From NCBI GenBank assembly GCA_001600495.1, contig BCKE01000009.1, forward strand, positions 550,762 through 614,761: a stretch of 64,000 nt of DNA, read 5' to 3'. The position numbers and the translations under genes were made by a program. Within the stretch, counting starts at the first letter, position 1. Each line of letters opens with the position of its first letter. Of the stretch, positions 1 through 11,122 are shown piece by piece. The notes beneath the pieces were generated by a model. It saw nothing but the letters and a program-made list of their open reading frames with translations, had not been told where the DNA came from and ran no database searches. Source of the DNA: Pilasporangium apinafurcum (taxonomy: Eukaryota; Oomycota; Peronosporomycetes; Pythiales; Pythiaceae).

Positions 1-1297
1 AAAGCCCGATATTAACAAAGCGCTTATCTGCAAAATTACGTTTTTCTCTCGTCACCAACACATTTTCCGAGGTATAATTCTTAACATGACCGCGGCGACG
101 ATCTGCTTTTCCCGACAGAGTAAATCGAAGATTGTGGAAGGCCATGGCAATGCACCTCACTGCTTAGTATCCACACTAGCTTACATTCATCATCACTCAC
201 TTTGTAAATCATTATATGGCTGTTTTGCGACATCTTTGCACACTCCCAACGATAGATGATAAAGCAGTTCACAGGCGGCAATCCGTGCCAATCTAATACG
301 TTGATAAAGTTGAAATACAATGAACAATGGAAAAAGAGATCAACGCTGCCATTTGATGTCAGGAACCAAGCAACACTGACCTATCCGGAGTATTTTCAAT
401 ACACATTAATAAGCTGGTTGTTTCAGTCTTCGATCTACTATTCACAGGAAAACCACATCTTCGGTCTCAATCTTATTCCTCACGAAACACACGGATTTGC
501 CAAGCTGACGATCCTGCTGCGGGACACGAGAGCTTAAATGAATATCCAGGTAATTATGCGACGTGTCCCTTCACAGTCCCAAATGTAGCCACGCTTTCCA
601 GACGTACCAAACTATTTGTAACCTAATTCCTTTTGTACTTGTAATGCAGCCAATCTCTTCTCACCGAAGGAGGGGCGGACCGTCAACTGGGGCAGTTCTT
701 CGAAAGAAATCACTTTTGTCCATGCTTACACTGTCTTGGCGCAAAGAATCCGCCGTAATGATTCATTAAATGGGATCCATATTATCATGTTGGGACATGG
801 ACGCGCACGCTTCCAGCAAAGTTCACGTTGTGTCATTGTGAGAATCCAACCTCCTCTACTCCTGCATTCAAGCATATTCCCAGTATCAATTTTTGTTTTT
901 CCTTTGTATACATTGTAATAATTAGTAAAAAATAGCAATATTGTATTTAATATAACAGGTATTTACATTTTTTGAAGATAAAATCCAATTGTCGCGAGCA
1001 GATCAATTTCCTGGGAAAATGACTTCCCACGGTGGAAAATGAAGAGCCACGCAGCGCTCGTAAGGATCGCAACTATACAAGAAGTATTGACGAATTTTGC
1101 CAGTCATACAAGAAAAACAGACACACCTAAGACGAAAGCATGGACCCTCCCTGTATAAACTGTTCGATGAAGCAGCCGCACAAAGCGCCATGAGCTTTGG
1201 TGTTCATTTGCATGCTCACATCCGAATACGCACTGTAAGCAACAAACAGGAACAGGAACAGGGAACAGCTCACCGCGGTAGATAACAGCATTGAAAC
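1..1297. other. No supported gene; spacer upstream of first Myb gene
   Basis: I found no gene here. Several open frames of 60-93 codons occur on both strands, the longest at 256-537 (+), but they overlap one another, are not recognisable, and lack the codon bias or splice structure of the neighbouring genes. The last few hundred bases are presumably the promoter and 5' UTR of the Myb gene starting at 1298. Confidence 0.5.
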
Positions 1298-2071
1298 ATG
1301 ACGATCACACCTCAAGTGACGAGCGAACTCTTTGATGAGCAAACCGGTCGACTCATTGCACTGCCGCCCCGAAACATGATACGTGCTGGGGTTCCAATTT
1401 CTCAGATATCGATGGTGGTGCTGACGACTCCACCACAGACTTCACCAGGCCAATCAGTATCACAGCCACAGCTCCTATCGCCATGCAACAGCAGCAACAC
1501 TGGTAGTCCTGCAGCCAGGAACACAGCCACGAGCAGTGACCATACTGAGATCCACGAACAAATTTACTACAACAGCGGTGTACCTTGGTCGCGTGAGGAG
1601 CACGCACGGTTTCAAGTGGGCATGGAATTGTTCCCTTCGGGTCCGTGGAAGGCCATTGCACGCTGTGTTGGTACTAGAACCGCTCGTCAGACCATGAGCC
1701 ACGCGCAAAAGTATCGCCAACGGATTATTCGTCGCAAGCGGATCCAACGTGAGGGCCGCAGACGGCGCCAACAATCTTCGATTAAAGAGGACAATCAGGT
1801 AACAAAATCAGGTGTTAACAAGAAAACAGATGCAAAATCAGCACCAAGTGAAGAGATGAAAGTCGCTAAGGACGAAGTAGCGTCGTTGGTGGTGGAACAT
1901 GAGGCAAAAAGAACTGATGATACGTCTGCCATTACTTCCAACTCATTGGATGAGGCAATCGACATGCTGCTGGATGTGCATCTTACAAGCGACAACATGT
2001 TGGAGCCATTAACAAGTAACGACGATTTGCTAATACTGACTGACGATGAACTTGCTGTACTCTTGGCATAA
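1298..2071 (+). CDS. Single-repeat Myb (SHAQKY-type) transcription factor, copy 1
   Basis: This is a single-exon gene of 257 aa. Residues about 97-150 form one Myb/SANT repeat: W at SREEHARF, the third-helix segment GTRTARQTMSHAQKY, then a basic tail (RQRIIRRKR). SHAQKY single-repeat Mybs bind DNA as nuclear transcription factors in plants and stramenopiles; the usual final F of SHAQKYF is R here. The N-terminus is Pro/Ser/Thr/Gln-rich, and the C-terminus is acidic and hydrophobic, ending LTDDELAVLLA, which looks like an activation motif. The second Myb gene about 2 kb downstream on the same strand has the same layout and a matching C-terminal motif, so the two are tandem duplicates. The start is the first ATG of the frame. 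Target genes are unknown. Confidence 0.9.
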   Translation: MTITPQVTSELFDEQTGRLIALPPRNMIRAGVPISQISMVVLTTPPQTSPGQSVSQPQLLSPCNSSNTGSPAARNTATSSDHTEIHEQIYYNSGVPWSREEHARFQVGMELFPSGPWKAIARCVGTRTARQTMSHAQKYRQRIIRRKRIQREGRRRRQQSSIKEDNQVTKSGVNKKTDAKSAPSEEMKVAKDEVASLVVEHEAKRTDDTSAITSNSLDEAIDMLLDVHLTSDNMLEPLTSNDDLLILTDDELAVLLA

Positions 2072-4035
2072 AGAGCAACAATTGCACACAGTGTCAATGA
2101 AAAAGAGGTAGCAAAGGACGGAAAGATGAGTGAGCAAGATGGGGCTGACAGCACGACACAGGTCCGGAAAGAATTTCCAGTAGTGAATGTCAATAAAAAG
2201 AGAAGGAGAGAGCGAGAGTGACAGATTGCGTGGATGAGTGGAGTGGAAGAGATAAGATGAAGCAAGAAGAAGGCAAGATTTGCTGGCTGGAGTATGGTGT
2301 CTCATTGCTTTTAATAAGGCAATCTCTATTCAAAACGGCAAGTAATGGGTTGAGATGAGCCATACCACAGCTAACAGTCCCGCAAAGCAGAGTGAGTGGC
2401 GACATAAGGTTGAAGTGTACATAGGCACAAGAAAATCCATGTAGAAAAAGCAGTAGAGTACAGTCATAAGTACAGAGAGAGAGGTAGATAGTAGGAAGAA
2501 GGGCAGGAAGCGAATGTGTGTGTGTGTGGCACGTTCGGTATGCAATTGTTGACGAGGAGAATGACGTTGCAGCTATTATTAATCAAAGCGATGTGAGCCA
2601 GTCGTTTTCGAAAAAGAACAAAAGCGTGGTGAGCGTGCGGTATTTCACATATGACCGTCTCAAGCACACGGTTTTGGAATGCGCTGCCTATCTTAGTGAT
2701 TATGATACATCACTTGACGCTCTATAATATCAACATGTTGTATACTTTTTTTTCCATACCACAAAAAACAAATCTTGTCGAGTTCTTTTTATAATTGGAA
2801 AACAGTGATCACTGTGGCTCATTTGTGTAGATAGAGAGAGAGAATGGAAATTTTGGTCAGAGAGACAAAATCAGATGCTTTTGACGCGCCACATTTCTGG
2901 CCTGATAAACCACAAAACACCAAAAATATGACAACAAATGAGCAAAATAGCAGCAAATATGTAAAGGCAACGCCTCTTGAGAGTTGCCAGTTTTCAGTTC
3001 AGTGAGGCAATTGCGGTTGTTTCAGTACATTTGATTTTAATTTTATTACGATTGGGAGCCCGGTGTAGAAAAATGTTGGAGCTGGGACAGGCGAGTCAAA
3101 TTAGTGCAGTTCGCTGATAAATTAGAAAAAGCGTCTTAGTTGATTTGAACCGTTCAAAGATTGAGATAGACGCCAACGACGTATCCTAGGGTGCATCTTC
3201 TCTGACGATACCAACGACTTCATAATGACCAAAGAAAGTAGGTTTTTGTAACACTTGTCTTTTTCATTTGCATCACATATTTTGTCAAGCATCAAACAAA
3301 AAAAATTAACTAAATATACTGATTTAGTGTAATTTGATAGCAAGCCTCAGCACCACAAATTGTATCTGGCGACATGCGCCCCCACGAAACGTCAAAAGTG
3401 CAGCTGGTGGCTGGCGTCATTAACAGCCTTGACTGTGCCTCCTCAATAATCTTCACAAAAGAAACGGTAAAATGCTTCACAGGACGACACATTTTGCAGG
3501 CAAAGAGAAACACCAAAAAAATGACCTTTCTCTCATTTTCTTTCCATAATTCGTTTTCAACCAATGAAAGTTATCCATCTGGTTTCAAAAAACTGGATTT
3601 TTTGGAATCTAATCACTTCATTAGTTCACAGATGAGGTTCGTCAAGTCATAGGATTGGCGGAAAATCATACCCAATGGCTTCTTCAAGGTCACACGGGTG
3701 TTTTGGTTTCCTAAGCAACTGTGTGTTCGGCTGAAATGAACGACCTGTATTCCTTATCAGAGGAAAATTGGATTTTTTTCCTGCTCAGGTGGTAAACTAC
3801 TGAAGGCGCTCTACCCCTTTTCACTACACACGCACGAGCAGGAGAGAGAGATGTTACCAGCTGTTTTTTTCTACTCATTGGTGTCCCTTGGAACTCTGCG
3901 TGCACTACCAGTATCACTTTATCATTTGCATCTTGTGCAGCACACAACCAACGAGCCAAAAGAAGCAACGCGCTCTACCAACAACAACAAAAAAAAACAC
4001 ACACAAGTCACTACTACACAACCAAAACATCACAA
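2072..4035. other. Spacer between the tandem Myb genes
   Basis: About 2 kb without a supported gene. It holds a GT-rich microsatellite near 2515-2528, GA-rich tracts (for example near 2831-2843), poly-A/T runs, and a CCAAT box at 3561-3565 with an inverted one at 3654-3658. Open frames of 70-92 codons are unrecognised. The part just before 4036 is rich in CAA/ACA, typical of a 5' leader. Confidence 0.5.
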
Positions 4036-4710
4036 ATGGCGATCACGGCGGATGTAAAGAACCAATTGTTCAGACAAAGCAGCTCCTGTAGCGAAGAGAA
4101 ACTCATTCGTTTGCCCAATGATTCTCCCATGTCATCTTGCTCACCATCGGCAAGCCCACGCGATAGCTTGACATCCTCTTCAAGCAATGGGAAAGGTTGG
4201 AGTGCAGATGAACATGAACGGTTCCTGGAAGGACTAGAATTGTTCCCATCAGGACCGTGGAAGGAAATTGCAGCGCATGTCGGCACCCGTACGACCCGCC
4301 AAACAATGACGCATGCACAAAAATACCGTGAAAAAATTGCGCGTCGTAAGCGTGGACTGCGTGCAACCGCTCATGCCCGTACATTACGCAAGCGTGGCGA
4401 CCAACAGCCGCAAGTGACAGTGACTAACAGTGCTATGTTGGTGCAACAACCATCCGCATCACAAATAATGCATCAGTACTCGCCGACATCCGTGCCAAAA
4501 CACCCTGCTTGCGAAGACCCGTTGGATATCAAAGATTGCTTTCTCAAGCTCGAGGGTGCAGGCGAATGTGATGTCGATATGGTTATGGGCGGAAATGTTG
4601 AGACATTTCTGACTGGTGTAGAGCCATTTATGATGTCAGATGATGAATTAAATGCCATCTTGGACTCTACCGTGATGCCCAATTTCCTCAACGACGAATT
4701 CATGTTATAA
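4036..4710 (+). CDS. Single-repeat Myb (SHAQKY-type) transcription factor, copy 2
   Basis: A single-exon gene of 224 aa and tandem paralogue of the Myb gene at 1298. The Myb repeat (about residues 55-108) begins W-SADEHERF and ends GTRTTRQTMTHAQKY followed by basic REKIARRKR; the family SHAQKY is THAQKY here. Between the paralogues the segment LELFPSGPWKEIA is nearly identical (MELFPSGPWKAIA). The Ser-rich N-terminus and the rest of the linker have diverged, but the C-terminus keeps MSDDELNAILD, matching LTDDELAVLLA in copy 1. That conservation outside the DNA-binding domain suggests a functional transactivation or cofactor-binding element. The predicted role is a nuclear DNA-binding regulator; its binding site and targets cannot be read from sequence. 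Confidence 0.9.
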   Translation: MAITADVKNQLFRQSSSCSEEKLIRLPNDSPMSSCSPSASPRDSLTSSSSNGKGWSADEHERFLEGLELFPSGPWKEIAAHVGTRTTRQTMTHAQKYREKIARRKRGLRATAHARTLRKRGDQQPQVTVTNSAMLVQQPSASQIMHQYSPTSVPKHPACEDPLDIKDCFLKLEGAGECDVDMVMGGNVETFLTGVEPFMMSDDELNAILDSTVMPNFLNDEFML

Positions 4711-5174
4711 TTTTAGACACCAAGTAGCCTATGCATAGTCAGCCCGTAGAAATTTTTTTTCGATTTCGTCGCCTATTTAATCTAGCCACCACCATGCATG
4801 GGATTCCATTGCATGCAAACCAAATCAACCATTCTAATCTTTCCTGGAAACATGCTTCGCCCTCTCTCTAAAGTCATTTCCATTGCATGCACAATCGCTC
4901 TACGCAGAGAACCGTTGACGTAACTGATTGTATGCATGACTTCATGACTTCGAGGTGATATTACCAACTTCAAATTAGTGTATTTTATCCAGGAAAGATG
5001 ATATGTATCATTCCGTGAATGATTTATCAGCGTGATGCGGAGATGGACACATATGTTCATTCAACTTACATCATCATCCTGACAACTTTTACAACACAAA
5101 AAAAAAGTAGCTAACAAATGAAAAATAGCTGATATTTGATTGACTCAATCCATCTGACATGTGATTGGCACTAT
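4711..5174. other. Convergent spacer between Myb copy 2 and CDC40
   Basis: About 460 bp between the 3' ends of two converging genes. I see no gene; it should contain the two 3' UTRs and poly(A) signals. Confidence 0.5.
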
Positions 5175-7031
5175 CTAGTCCCAATACTTAATCAAGCCAT
5201 CCCATCCGCAAGTCACGACCTTACTCGGTTCGATTGGATGCCAGATCGCACCCATGGTTGGTCCACGATCATGTGCACGCAGTTTCTTGTACATCTTGGT
5301 GCTCTTCCAGTCCCAGAAGCAGAGCTTGCCCTCGCCATCACCAGACATAATGTACTGGCCATTGGGCGAAAACCCAATCTGGCAGGCATACCCGGCATTG
5401 GTATGGCCTTTAAACACTTTCTTGCGGACTTGCTTAAATTTGTCGCGTGCTGTATAGACGTCGATTTGGTTGTTGAGCGATTGGCCTGCGAAGAATCCGC
5501 CCGATGGATGCAGTGTTACCGCGGGCATAGAGTGCATTGATGGCTCGGAGATGTACTTAATAGGTACAGGGATACCCCATTCCCAAATGAGCAGTTTCTT
5601 ATCGTCCGAAGTCGACACAAATCGGCGATTGTCATCCACGAACGTCACCGAATTGACGGCCTGTAAGTGATGGTTGTATTCTTGCACGATCTCGCCCGAA
5701 CGGGCATCAAATTGCACGATCATATTGTTGGAATCGCCAATGACAAACTGATTGTTGTCCTCGGGATAAAACTTGATGCAGTACGGCACACGGCGGTTCG
5801 TAAACGATTTGATACTCTGACCCGTTTCCGTGTCCCATAATTGGATAAAGCGATCAAATCCACAGCTGAGGAACTGTCGACCGTCGTTCGACATATTGAT
5901 CCCACGAACAGCGCCTGAGTGTCCTTCATACACGCGTTTACACTTCTTTTCATTGTAAACATCCCAGATCCGAACGGTATGATCCATACTGCCAGAAAGC
6001 AACAGATGGCCATACTGCGGGAACAACTCGATTGCTTGCACACCTTTTGTATGACCTGTCCATTTGTGCACACATCGCTTTGGTAAAAACACCTGGTGGT
6101 CACCATCGTCGGCTTTCAAAGAACGTGGTGGCTCCACCCACGAACGGCCCTGATAATCGTACTCTTGTGCATCCAAGAACTGCGTTTTCGACTTCATCGC
6201 CTCCTGTCCAGCCTTCAACCTCGCTGGCAATAAATGTGCAGTCTTCTTTTCAATCATGCGATCAAAGTCCATGTCTTCATCAAAGTCCTTGCTCTGCTCA
6301 GCCTTGCGTTTTTTGGCCTGAATGCGTTCCTCACGGATTGCCTGTTGTTCCGCGGTCAACGTACCCATCTCAGCGTCCGTGAGGACCTTGTTCTTGTCTT
6401 TGAATGGTGCCCAAATACCGTCTTCTACAGGATCACCAAAATCTTCAGCTGCCGCTTTTTCCCTCTGGATAGTATGGTTGCGTCGTTTCTTCACATTGCG
6501 TGACGTGAACACGTTGTCTTCTTGGTGTGTCACAATCACATCTACATTTCCCCCACCAACTGGTGGAGCCGGTGGAATCGCTGTAGAGGAGATTGGTGAT
6601 GATAATGTTCCTGGTGCATTTCGGTTGAGGTACATTCCAGTATGCTGCTGGTTGTAAGTATGATACTGGGCATCGAAGCTGAAATCATCGATGTTGGCGT
6701 TTTCCACAACGCCTGTGACAACCTCCTTACCGCTGCCAACGAGCGCTGGATTGTGTGACGTTATCGCAAATTCATTAGCAGGACCATGGAACGGCGCCAG
6801 CGTCGCCTCAATCGGGAGATTCACCGCCAATTGTTTGTTGTTGTTTTTATTGTCGGTGGATCCTACAGCCAGAAATTGGGAGGATGTTGACACTTCAGGG
6901 TTCGTCACAATAACCAATGGCGCCGAGTTGACGATCGGAACGCTACTAACTACCGATTCTTGTTTGTTATGGTCCTGTTCTGTGTCGGAAGCTTCGTCGC
7001 CACTCGATGTATATTGCGCCAGCGCCTCCAT
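5175..7031 (-). CDS. CDC40: Pre-mRNA splicing factor PRP17/CDC40 (WD40)
   Basis: A 618-aa, single-exon protein, similar in length to human CDC40 (579 aa). It starts MEALAQYTSSGDEASDTEQD, the conserved PRP17 N-terminus; the open frame extends 33 codons upstream, but that extension does not resemble the family. The middle holds the family signature WAPFKDKN and a Lys/Glu-rich helix. The C-terminal half (about residues 315-618) is a seven-blade WD40 propeller with clear blades such as HTKGVQAIELF...SGSMDHTVRIWD and GHSGAVRGINMS...SCGFDRFIQLWD, ending GWDGLIKYWD. PRP17 acts in the nucleus in the second catalytic step of splicing. This fits a window whose genes nearly all carry introns. It is a housekeeping gene with no sign of transfer. 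Confidence 0.95.
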   Translation of the reverse strand: MEALAQYTSSGDEASDTEQDHNKQESVVSSVPIVNSAPLVIVTNPEVSTSSQFLAVGSTDNKNNNKQLAVNLPIEATLAPFHGPANEFAITSHNPALVGSGKEVVTGVVENANIDDFSFDAQYHTYNQQHTGMYLNRNAPGTLSSPISSTAIPPAPPVGGGNVDVIVTHQEDNVFTSRNVKKRRNHTIQREKAAAEDFGDPVEDGIWAPFKDKNKVLTDAEMGTLTAEQQAIREERIQAKKRKAEQSKDFDEDMDFDRMIEKKTAHLLPARLKAGQEAMKSKTQFLDAQEYDYQGRSWVEPPRSLKADDGDHQVFLPKRCVHKWTGHTKGVQAIELFPQYGHLLLSGSMDHTVRIWDVYNEKKCKRVYEGHSGAVRGINMSNDGRQFLSCGFDRFIQLWDTETGQSIKSFTNRRVPYCIKFYPEDNNQFVIGDSNNMIVQFDARSGEIVQEYNHHLQAVNSVTFVDDNRRFVSTSDDKKLLIWEWGIPVPIKYISEPSMHSMPAVTLHPSGGFFAGQSLNNQIDVYTARDKFKQVRKKVFKGHTNAGYACQIGFSPNGQYIMSGDGEGKLCFWDWKSTKMYKKLRAHDRGPTMGAIWHPIEPSKVVTCGWDGLIKYWD

Positions 7032-7168
7032 TCTGTTGCCTTTTTGATCTGTTGTTGCGCTTTTGCACCCCCATAGAAACCATTGGCACGTTAAAATAGG
7101 ATATAGCGTTAAACAGGGAATATCCCTCAAACTTTGTGGTCAAATATTTAAATTAGGTAGACTGTGCC

Positions 7169-7496
7169 GCTCATGAGTTCATCATTTAAGCTTTCTATAT
7201 GGTATTTTTTTGTGATTTTGTTGACTGCCATCCTCATTCCCATAAGAGACGTATCTAGACATTATATGCAATACAATACTCTAGATTCGACGTTGTGCTT
7301 CGATACGAAAGTAAGAAAAAATAGCACTAAGAGAATCGCTTTGTTTGCTTCGGGTCTCCTTGCAAATCCACATGCTGTAGTGACTTGGAAGAAACTCAAT
7401 GTAAAGAAACAGAGTCGCCCTTGAGTTACCAAATGGAACTTCATATGATCTTTTGAAATATTTACCAGATTTAGCAGATGTTGGGTATTAGTGAGG
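7169..7496 (+). repeat. 328-bp dispersed repeat, copy A
   Basis: This 328-bp segment is identical, base for base in my reading, to the reverse complement of 39750-40077, and a diverged version lies at 32302-32604. It begins GCTCATGAGTTCAT and ends GGGTATTAGTGAGG. There are no terminal inverted repeats, and I see no target-site duplication in the flanks. Read on plus, it carries an open frame (ATG at 7173, stop at 7424) encoding an 83-residue peptide with a hydrophobic N-terminal segment (LSIWYFFVILLTAILIPI). The minus strand is also open: a frame starting outside the repeat gives MGEILLLAFLLLVMCVR fused to LTNTQHLLNLVNIS. It may be a mobile-element fragment, a MITE-like element or a small-gene family; I cannot decide which. 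Confidence 0.85.
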
Positions 7497-7750
7497 CGAA
7501 CACACATCACCAGAAGCAAAAAGGCAAGAAGCAAAATCTCTCCCACTCAACCTTTCTGTACATCGTTGATTAGCAAACACAATGCATATGATCTATCACA
7601 GGATATTCTTTATAACAGTATCTCAAGTCACAGTTCGTTACACTTTTCACCATGTATGCAATTTACTATTAATCTATTTATTCCGTTAAACAGTTTTGCT
7701 GAAACGATCATAGCTCTCTAAAAATTTATTGTTCCGTGTTGGCGCGAACG

Positions 7751-7768
7751 TCATTCTTCCCATTCTTC
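7751..7768 (+). promoter_or_regulatory. Candidate oomycete initiator (INR-like)
   Basis: TCATTCTTCCCATTCTT resembles the oomycete core promoter, an initiator (TCAYTYY) followed by a flanking element (CAWTTT-like). It lies about 100 bp upstream of the transporter ATG at 7860. The match is partial and has not been tested by transcript mapping. Confidence 0.35.
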
Positions 7769-7859
7769 ATTAAAGCAGAACCGACCAATCGATAGATACG
7801 CTGCACACGTCGCTCTGTCAGCGGAATATCCATTCGCTATTAACACCATACAAAAAAAC

Positions 7860-9600
7860 ATGGCTACCGGCTCTCCAAACAAGCCACGCAGTGATTCCGA
7901 TCCAGGATTCGCCATCGCTGCCGTCGATGTCTCTACTCCGAAAGCCACGGAACTGACTGTACCTGGTGGGTTCCGCCGCCACCACCTACAACAGATCGAT
8001 CAGAAACCAACCGTTTCCAAGGCACTGCGTGAAGAAATCCTGGAAAAAATCAACAGTGTCTATGATAATTTCATCGGCAACATCCTCTCGCAGGACAATG
8101 ATACCTATGATGAGATGGATGTTCAGGAACGTGCACTCAATTTATTGCAGACGCCAGTGTTAAAGTTACCACTTCATCAATCGTTCACCGGTAAAAGGTA
8201 CGTCATTTTTCTGAAGTTTATTTTGCGCGAGGATCACTATTTGACTGATGTATGTGGGTTTCTGTGTATGTTAAAATGTATATGTAGCCCATCGGAATCG
8301 ACACATTTGCTCAAACCAACTAAAGCACCTCCGAGTACTGGCGACAGGGCCAAGACTACGACACTTTGGCATGCATTGCTAACTTTATTGAAGGCGTTTG
8401 TCGGCACTGGGATTTTGTTCTTACCCGATGGTTTCCGCAGCGGTGGAATCTTTTTTGCGCCAGTGTGTTTAACACTCGTCGCGGTCATGACACTCTACGC
8501 GATGATTCGGTTATTGCAATGCCGTGCGTTGGTTGGTGGCACATATGGCCACGTAGGATATGAAGCGTTTGGCAATTGGGGACGTCGCATGGTGCAGATC
8601 TCGATTATCCTAATGCAGGCGGGTTTCTGCTGCACTTATGTGATCTTCGTGGCGCAGAACATGGCACAAGTGCTCGCGTATTTAGGCGTTCAAGTACCCG
8701 TATCGACGCTCATCTTATTGCAAATCGCCGTACATATCCCCTTGTCGTGGATTCGATACATCAGTTACTTTTCCGTCAGCAATTTGATTGCAGATGTATT
8801 TATTCTCTATGGATTGGCCTTCATTTTGGGCAACAGTTTTTCCATCCTCGTCGACTCGGGACCGAAAGAAGTGATCTATTTCAATAAAACAGACTATCCA
8901 GTGTTCATTGGCACGGCGATTTTCACGTTTGAAGGTATTGGACTCGTCATTCCAACCCAGAGTTCGCTCAACAAGGCGCGTCAGGCAAAATTTCCTTTGT
9001 TGCTCATTGGAACGGTCATTGGGCTGTTGATCTTTTACTCGTTTTTTGCGGGTATTAACTACCTGGCGTTTGGGGAAGGGATTCAACCAATGGTCACATC
9101 GAGCTTGCCTCGTAATGGCTGGTCCATATCGGTGCAGTTTGGTTATTCTGTAGCGCAATTGCTGTCCTACCCGCTCTTCCTGTTCCCAGCGGTAAAGATT
9201 ATGGAAGAAATGTTGGGCTTTCCCAATCGATCATCAGGTCAAAAAGTTGCCAAAAACTGTTTTCGAGCTGTTGCAGTGTTGGCAACCGTGGCTATCGCTT
9301 ATTTCGGTCAAGATCGCCTCGATTTGTTCGTCTCGATCGTTGGTGCTTTCTGTTGTGGTATGCCATTGCTTGATTCCCAGTGTTATTGGACTCTTTGTTG
9401 TAACGTTATGTACTTATAACTTGTGTGTTGTCCTGTTCTATGCAGTGCCGCTGAGTTTCGTGTACCCCCCACTGTTTTACATGAAACTGCAGCCTAACGC
9501 TACATGGCTGGAGAAGCTGATCGATGGCTTGGTCGTACTTTTGGGAATACTGACGTTCTTCTACGTAACGTATTCCAACTTGAGCAAATGGACTCAATAA
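7860..9600 (+). CDS. Amino acid/auxin permease-family transporter (AAAP)
   Basis: Three exons: 7860-8197, 8288-9357 and 9446-9600, giving 520 aa. A soluble N-terminus of about 140 residues precedes roughly ten or eleven membrane segments. The first carries the family signature LLKAFVGTGILFLPDGFRSGG; later conserved pieces are GTAIFTFEGIGLVIPTQSSL and the C-terminal VPLSFVYPPLFYMKL, which reads correctly only after the second intron is removed. This is the AAAP/SLC36-like family, which moves amino acids across plasma or vacuolar membranes, usually with protons. The substrate cannot be inferred. The first intron is exactly 90 nt and has no in-frame stop, so retention would insert 30 residues without a frameshift. 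A CCAAT box lies 71 bp before the ATG. The 3' end converges on PCNA. Confidence 0.9.
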
Positions 9601-9831
9601 AGTGAGAGATGCAGTGAAGAAAAATGAATGCTATAGAACCATGACAAAAGAGTTAGTAGAAGCGACACGATGTTAAGAAACAGAATGAGCTAATGAAAAT
9701 TCCACGTGACGTTAAGAAGCAAATGGCGACATATATTCTGTAATGCGTGTGTGGGTGTAGTGTTCCTATCAAATTTCTCTCTATGCACTAAACAAACCGT
9801 AGACGAAGATGCAATTATTGTTGCTCTCCAT

Positions 9832-10778
<947 letters not shown>

Positions 10779-11122
10779 GATCAACTTCCTTCTTCTAAAT
10801 GGAACGCGGTGTTTGCCGATGCAAATTCTCAACTGCGAATGCCGAGGAGCTCCAGTCGCTCTGTCCTCCCAATTTCCTCAATTACTGTGACAAAGAAAAC
10901 CAAAAAGCGCGCCAAAGTTAAGATTTGGAGGGAAGCATCTTATCGGAGGGACGACATGTGCTTATTATGTTAAATTTTGTATATAATAGGGTTTTAGATA
11001 GGACGAGTCATCTTTGCGGTGATTGGCTACATCTCTGATTGGCGCCAATTTTGATAATGTGGCATGGTAAGAACAATCAGATGGGAAGGAAAGATGCACA
11101 GATAGAATACCTAGGTAATTGC
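10779..11122. promoter_or_regulatory. PCNA upstream region with CCAAT cluster
   Basis: This 344-bp stretch separates PCNA from the zinc-finger gene's 3' end. It contains ATTGG at 11022-11026 and 11038-11042 and CCAAT at 11045-11049, the last two overlapping a GGCGCC palindrome. CCAAT boxes bind NF-Y in other eukaryotes and are common in cell-cycle promoters; function here is inferred. Confidence 0.45.

Larger units (their letters stand above)
7032..7859. other. Divergent promoter region CDC40 / amino-acid transporter
   Basis: About 830 bp between CDC40 (minus) and the transporter (plus). It contains the 328-bp dispersed repeat (7169-7496), a CCAAT box at 7785-7789 and an initiator-like site at 7751. 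There is no other supported gene. Confidence 0.5.

Noticed and set aside
256-537. 93-codon plus-strand frame near the window start
   Set aside because: No recognisable similarity, overlapped by other frames, and no conserved neighbouring exon.
5175-7130. Longer CDC40 start at 7130 (651 aa)
   Set aside because: The 33 extra residues do not resemble the family, whereas MEALAQYTSSGDEASD at 7031 does.
7480-7496. TGTTGGGTATTAG at the repeat end, considered as the start of a Copia LTR
   Set aside because: The shared sequence stops 17 bases further on in the other copy and extends upstream instead, which does not fit an LTR boundary.
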